From Stenotrophomonas sp. (GTDB lineage Bacteria > Pseudomonadota > Gammaproteobacteria > Xanthomonadales > Xanthomonadaceae), in contig DQIG01000130.1 of the NCBI GenBank assembly GCA_003525885.1, positions 1,920 through 16,459 of the forward strand: a stretch of 14,540 nucleotides of DNA. The letters run 5' to 3'. The translations under genes were made by a program, and so were the position numbers. Under the pieces are notes generated by a model that worked only from the letters and a program-made list of their open reading frames with translations, did not search any database and was not told where the DNA came from. Shown here piece by piece: positions 12,590 through 14,540 of the stretch (positions within the stretch are counted from its first letter, which is position 1; each line of letters starts with the position of its first letter).

Positions 12590-13936
12590 ATGCCCCTGCC
12601 CGCCTTCAAGGCCTATGACATCCGCGGCCGCGTCCCGGAAGAACTGAACGAAGACCTCGCCCGCCGCATCGGCGTCGCCCTGGCCGCTCAGCTCGCCCCG
12701 GGCCCCGTGGTCCTGGGTCATGATGTCCGTTTGACCAGCCCGGCACTGCAGGACGCACTGGCCGCCGGCCTGCGTGGCGTGGGCCGCGAAGTGATCGACA
12801 TCGGCCTGTGCGGCACCGAGGAGGTCTACTTCCAGACCGACCACCTGGGCGCCGCGGGCGGCGTGATGGTGACTGCCAGCCACAACCCCATGGACTACAA
12901 CGGGATGAAGCTGGTCAAGGAAAACGCACGGCCAATCAGTTCCGATACCGGTCTGTTCGCGATCTCCGACGCCGTGGCCGCCGATACCGGCAGCGCACAG
13001 CCACCGGTTGCGGCGCAGACCGCGCGCCACGACAAGAGCGCCTACATTGATCACCTGCTGGGCTACGTGGACGCCAGCAAGCTCAAGCCGCTGAAGCTGG
13101 TGGTCAACGCCGGCAACGGCGGCGCCGGTGCCATCGTCGACCTGCTGGCGCCGCACCTGCCGCTGGAATTCATCCGTATCTGCCACGAACCCGATGGCAA
13201 CTTCCCCAACGGCATTCCCAACCCGCTGCTGCCGGAAAACCGCGCCGCCACCGCCGAGGCCGTGCGCGAACACGGTGCCGACTTTGGCATCGCCTGGGAC
13301 GGTGACTTCGACCGCTGTTTCTTCTTCGATCACACCGGCCGTTTCATCGAAGGCTATTACCTGGTCGGCCTGCTGGCAAAGGCCATTCTCGCCCGCCAGC
13401 CCGGTGGCAAGGTCGTACACGATCCGCGCCTGGTCTGGAACACGGTGGAAATGGTCGAAGCCGCCGGCGGCGTGCCGGTGCTGTGCAAGAGCGGCCACGC
13501 CTTCATCAAGGAGAAGATGCGCGCGGAAGATGCGGTGTATGGCGGCGAGATGAGCGCCCACCACTACTTCCGCGAGTTCGCCTATGCAGACTCCGGGATG
13601 ATCCCCTGGCTGCTGATCGCCCAGCTGATTTCGGAAAGCGGACGTTCACTGGCCGACTGGGTCGAAGATCGCATGGCGGCCTATCCGTGCAGCGGAGAAA
13701 TCAACTTCAAGGTGGCAGATGCCAAGGCCGCCGTGGCACGCGTGATGGAGCACTTCGCCGCGCAGGCGCCCGCGCTGGACTACACCGATGGCATCAGCGC
13801 CGATTTCGGCGACTGGCGCTTCAACCTGCGCAGTTCCAACACCGAACCACTGCTGCGCCTGAATGTCGAAGCCCGCGGTGATGCTGCGCTGATGCAGGCG
13901 CGCACCGACGAAATTTCCCACCTCCTTCAGCAATAA
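12590..13936 (+). CDS. xanA: Phosphomannomutase/phosphoglucomutase (XanA/SpgM)
   Basis: 448 residues from ATG 12590. The frame is open back to 12524, but the extra 22 residues are unlike the family and would start upstream of the probable -10; MPLPAFKAYDIRGRVPEELN is the family N-terminus. It interconverts glucose-6-P/glucose-1-P and mannose-6-P/mannose-1-P. The catalytic phosphoserine is Ser97 in TASHNP, the magnesium site DGDFD is at 237-241, the sugar-binding loop GEMSAHH at 319-325 and the phosphate-binding RSSNTEP at 414-420. All four domains are complete. In Xanthomonas xanA is needed for xanthan and LPS; in Stenotrophomonas maltophilia the orthologue spgM is needed for LPS and virulence. 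xanB follows after 12 bp in the same operon. Confidence 0.95.
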   Translation: MPLPAFKAYDIRGRVPEELNEDLARRIGVALAAQLAPGPVVLGHDVRLTSPALQDALAAGLRGVGREVIDIGLCGTEEVYFQTDHLGAAGGVMVTASHNPMDYNGMKLVKENARPISSDTGLFAISDAVAADTGSAQPPVAAQTARHDKSAYIDHLLGYVDASKLKPLKLVVNAGNGGAGAIVDLLAPHLPLEFIRICHEPDGNFPNGIPNPLLPENRAATAEAVREHGADFGIAWDGDFDRCFFFDHTGRFIEGYYLVGLLAKAILARQPGGKVVHDPRLVWNTVEMVEAAGGVPVLCKSGHAFIKEKMRAEDAVYGGEMSAHHYFREFAYADSGMIPWLLIAQLISESGRSLADWVEDRMAAYPCSGEINFKVADAKAAVARVMEHFAAQAPALDYTDGISADFGDWRFNLRSSNTEPLLRLNVEARGDAALMQARTDEISHLLQQ

Positions 13937-13948
13937 CCAAGGAAGACC

Positions 13949-14540
13949 ATGAGCATCATTCAGCCCGTCATTCTCTCCGGTGGCTCCGGCACCCGCTTGT
14001 GGCCGCTGTCACGTGAGTCCTATCCGAAGCAGTTCCTGCCACTGGCCGGCGAGCAGACCATGCTGCAGGCCACCTGGCAGCGAGTAGCCCCCATTGCCAG
14101 CCGGGGTCCGCTGGTGATCGCCAACGAGGAACACCGCTTCGTCGCCGCCGAGCAGCTGCACCAGGTCGGTGCCGAACCGGCTGCGATCATCCTCGAGCCA
14201 ATGGGTCGCAACACGGCGCCGGCCATCGCGGTAGCGGCATTGGAAGCGACGCGCGACGGCGCCGATGCGCTCCTGCTGGTACTGCCGTCGGACCACGTGA
14301 TCAGCGATGAAGCCACCTTCCGCAGCGTCGTCCAGGCAGCCACCAGCGCCGCCGAGGCGGGCAAGCTGGTGACCTTCGGCATCGTACCCACGGGCCCTGA
14401 AACCGGCTATGGCTACATCAAGGCCGCCGACGGCCAGGGCCTTCGCGCCGTCGAGCGCTTCGTCGAGAAGCCCGATCTGGACACCGCCACCGGGTACGTG
14501 GCCAGCGGCCAGTACTATTGGAACAGCGGCATGTTCCTGT
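13949..14540 (+). CDS. xanB: Mannose-1-phosphate guanylyltransferase/mannose-6-phosphate isomerase, N-terminal part
   Basis: An open frame of 197 codons runs from ATG 13949 off the right edge of the window, preceded by AAGGA 5 nt upstream. The guanylyltransferase domain shows the pyrophosphorylase signature ILSGGSGTRLWPLSRESYPK at 8-27, EPMGRNTAPAIA at 83-94, LPSDH at 112-116, GYGYIK at 153-158, FVEKP at 171-175 and WNSGMF at 191-196. This domain makes GDP-mannose from GTP and the mannose-1-P supplied by XanA. The family's C-terminal mannose-6-P isomerase domain would lie beyond the window, so bifunctionality is inferred from the family. GDP-mannose feeds O-antigen, GDP-rhamnose-type sugars and exopolysaccharide. 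Confidence 0.93.
   Translation, partial: MSIIQPVILSGGSGTRLWPLSRESYPKQFLPLAGEQTMLQATWQRVAPIASRGPLVIANEEHRFVAAEQLHQVGAEPAAIILEPMGRNTAPAIAVAALEATRDGADALLLVLPSDHVISDEATFRSVVQAATSAAEAGKLVTFGIVPTGPETGYGYIKAADGQGLRAVERFVEKPDLDTATGYVASGQYYWNSGMFL

Noticed and set aside
12143..13564. 473-codon minus-strand open frame spanning scoA and xanA
   Set aside because: Crosses the divergent promoter region and two certain genes; part of its tail is an out-of-frame reading of scoA.
1..14540. CRISPR arrays, defence islands, phage or IS elements, tRNA genes
   Set aside because: No regularly spaced repeats, no transposase or integrase motifs and no cloverleaf-like segments were seen on either strand by eye; a tRNAscan or Rfam search was not possible here.

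Overview
The window joins two unrelated genomic backgrounds. Bases 1 to about 2150 read as a high-GC alphaproteobacterium of the Caulobacter/Brevundimonas type: the C-terminal end of ribonuclease J, a rhomboid protease, methylmalonyl-CoA epimerase, a DUF1467 membrane protein, and the first ~24 codons of an alphaproteobacterial-type proS. From about 2178 to the end it reads as a Stenotrophomonas-like xanthomonad (gammaproteobacterium): the body of a long, editing-domain-containing proS, an H-NS-like protein, a ThrE-type exporter, an MCE/Mla-like lipid ABC transporter operon, a family-2 glycosyltransferase, an AlkB-type dioxygenase, a two-subunit CoA transferase, and xanA-xanB. GTAG-headed palindromic repeats of the kind abundant in Stenotrophomonas occur only in the second part.

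The seam lies inside the 5' end of proS, at about 2149-2178, where the two lineages share a conserved protein motif (residues 25-33). The reading frame stays open across it, so the predicted prolyl-tRNA synthetase is a chimera with an alphaproteobacterial N-terminus and a xanthomonad body. The gene order on each side looks native to its own lineage and both reach proS. The simplest reading is therefore an assembly or contamination chimera made through a conserved stretch; real recombination is possible but less likely.

Layout. 1-1746: co-directional cluster rnj (partial), rhomboid, mce, DUF1467. 1747-2076: 330 bp with two hairpins of identical stem, a possible 25-codon ORF and a strong intrinsic terminator before proS. 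2077-3780: chimeric proS and its terminator. 4002-4385: H-NS-like gene, facing a convergent ThrE-family gene (4509-5768, minus) across a 17-bp-stem bidirectional terminator and two REP-like repeats. 5862-9380: four-gene operon (permease with N-terminal STAS domain, ATPase, MlaD/MCE protein, auxiliary lipoprotein) for phospholipid or other lipid movement between the membranes. 9470-10432: glycosyltransferase, convergent with the AlkB-like gene (10448-11035, minus). 11082-12450 (minus): CoA transferase subunits B and A. Divergent from these, xanA (12590-13936) and xanB (13949 to the end, truncated) make sugar nucleotide precursors (glucose-1-P and mannose-1-P, then GDP-mannose) for surface polysaccharides.

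I found no CRISPR array, transposase, phage gene, tRNA, rRNA or recognisable defence system. The main thing needing attention is the lineage switch in proS; smaller points are the unexplained 1747-2076 region and the repeat whose GTAG head supplies a stop codon.
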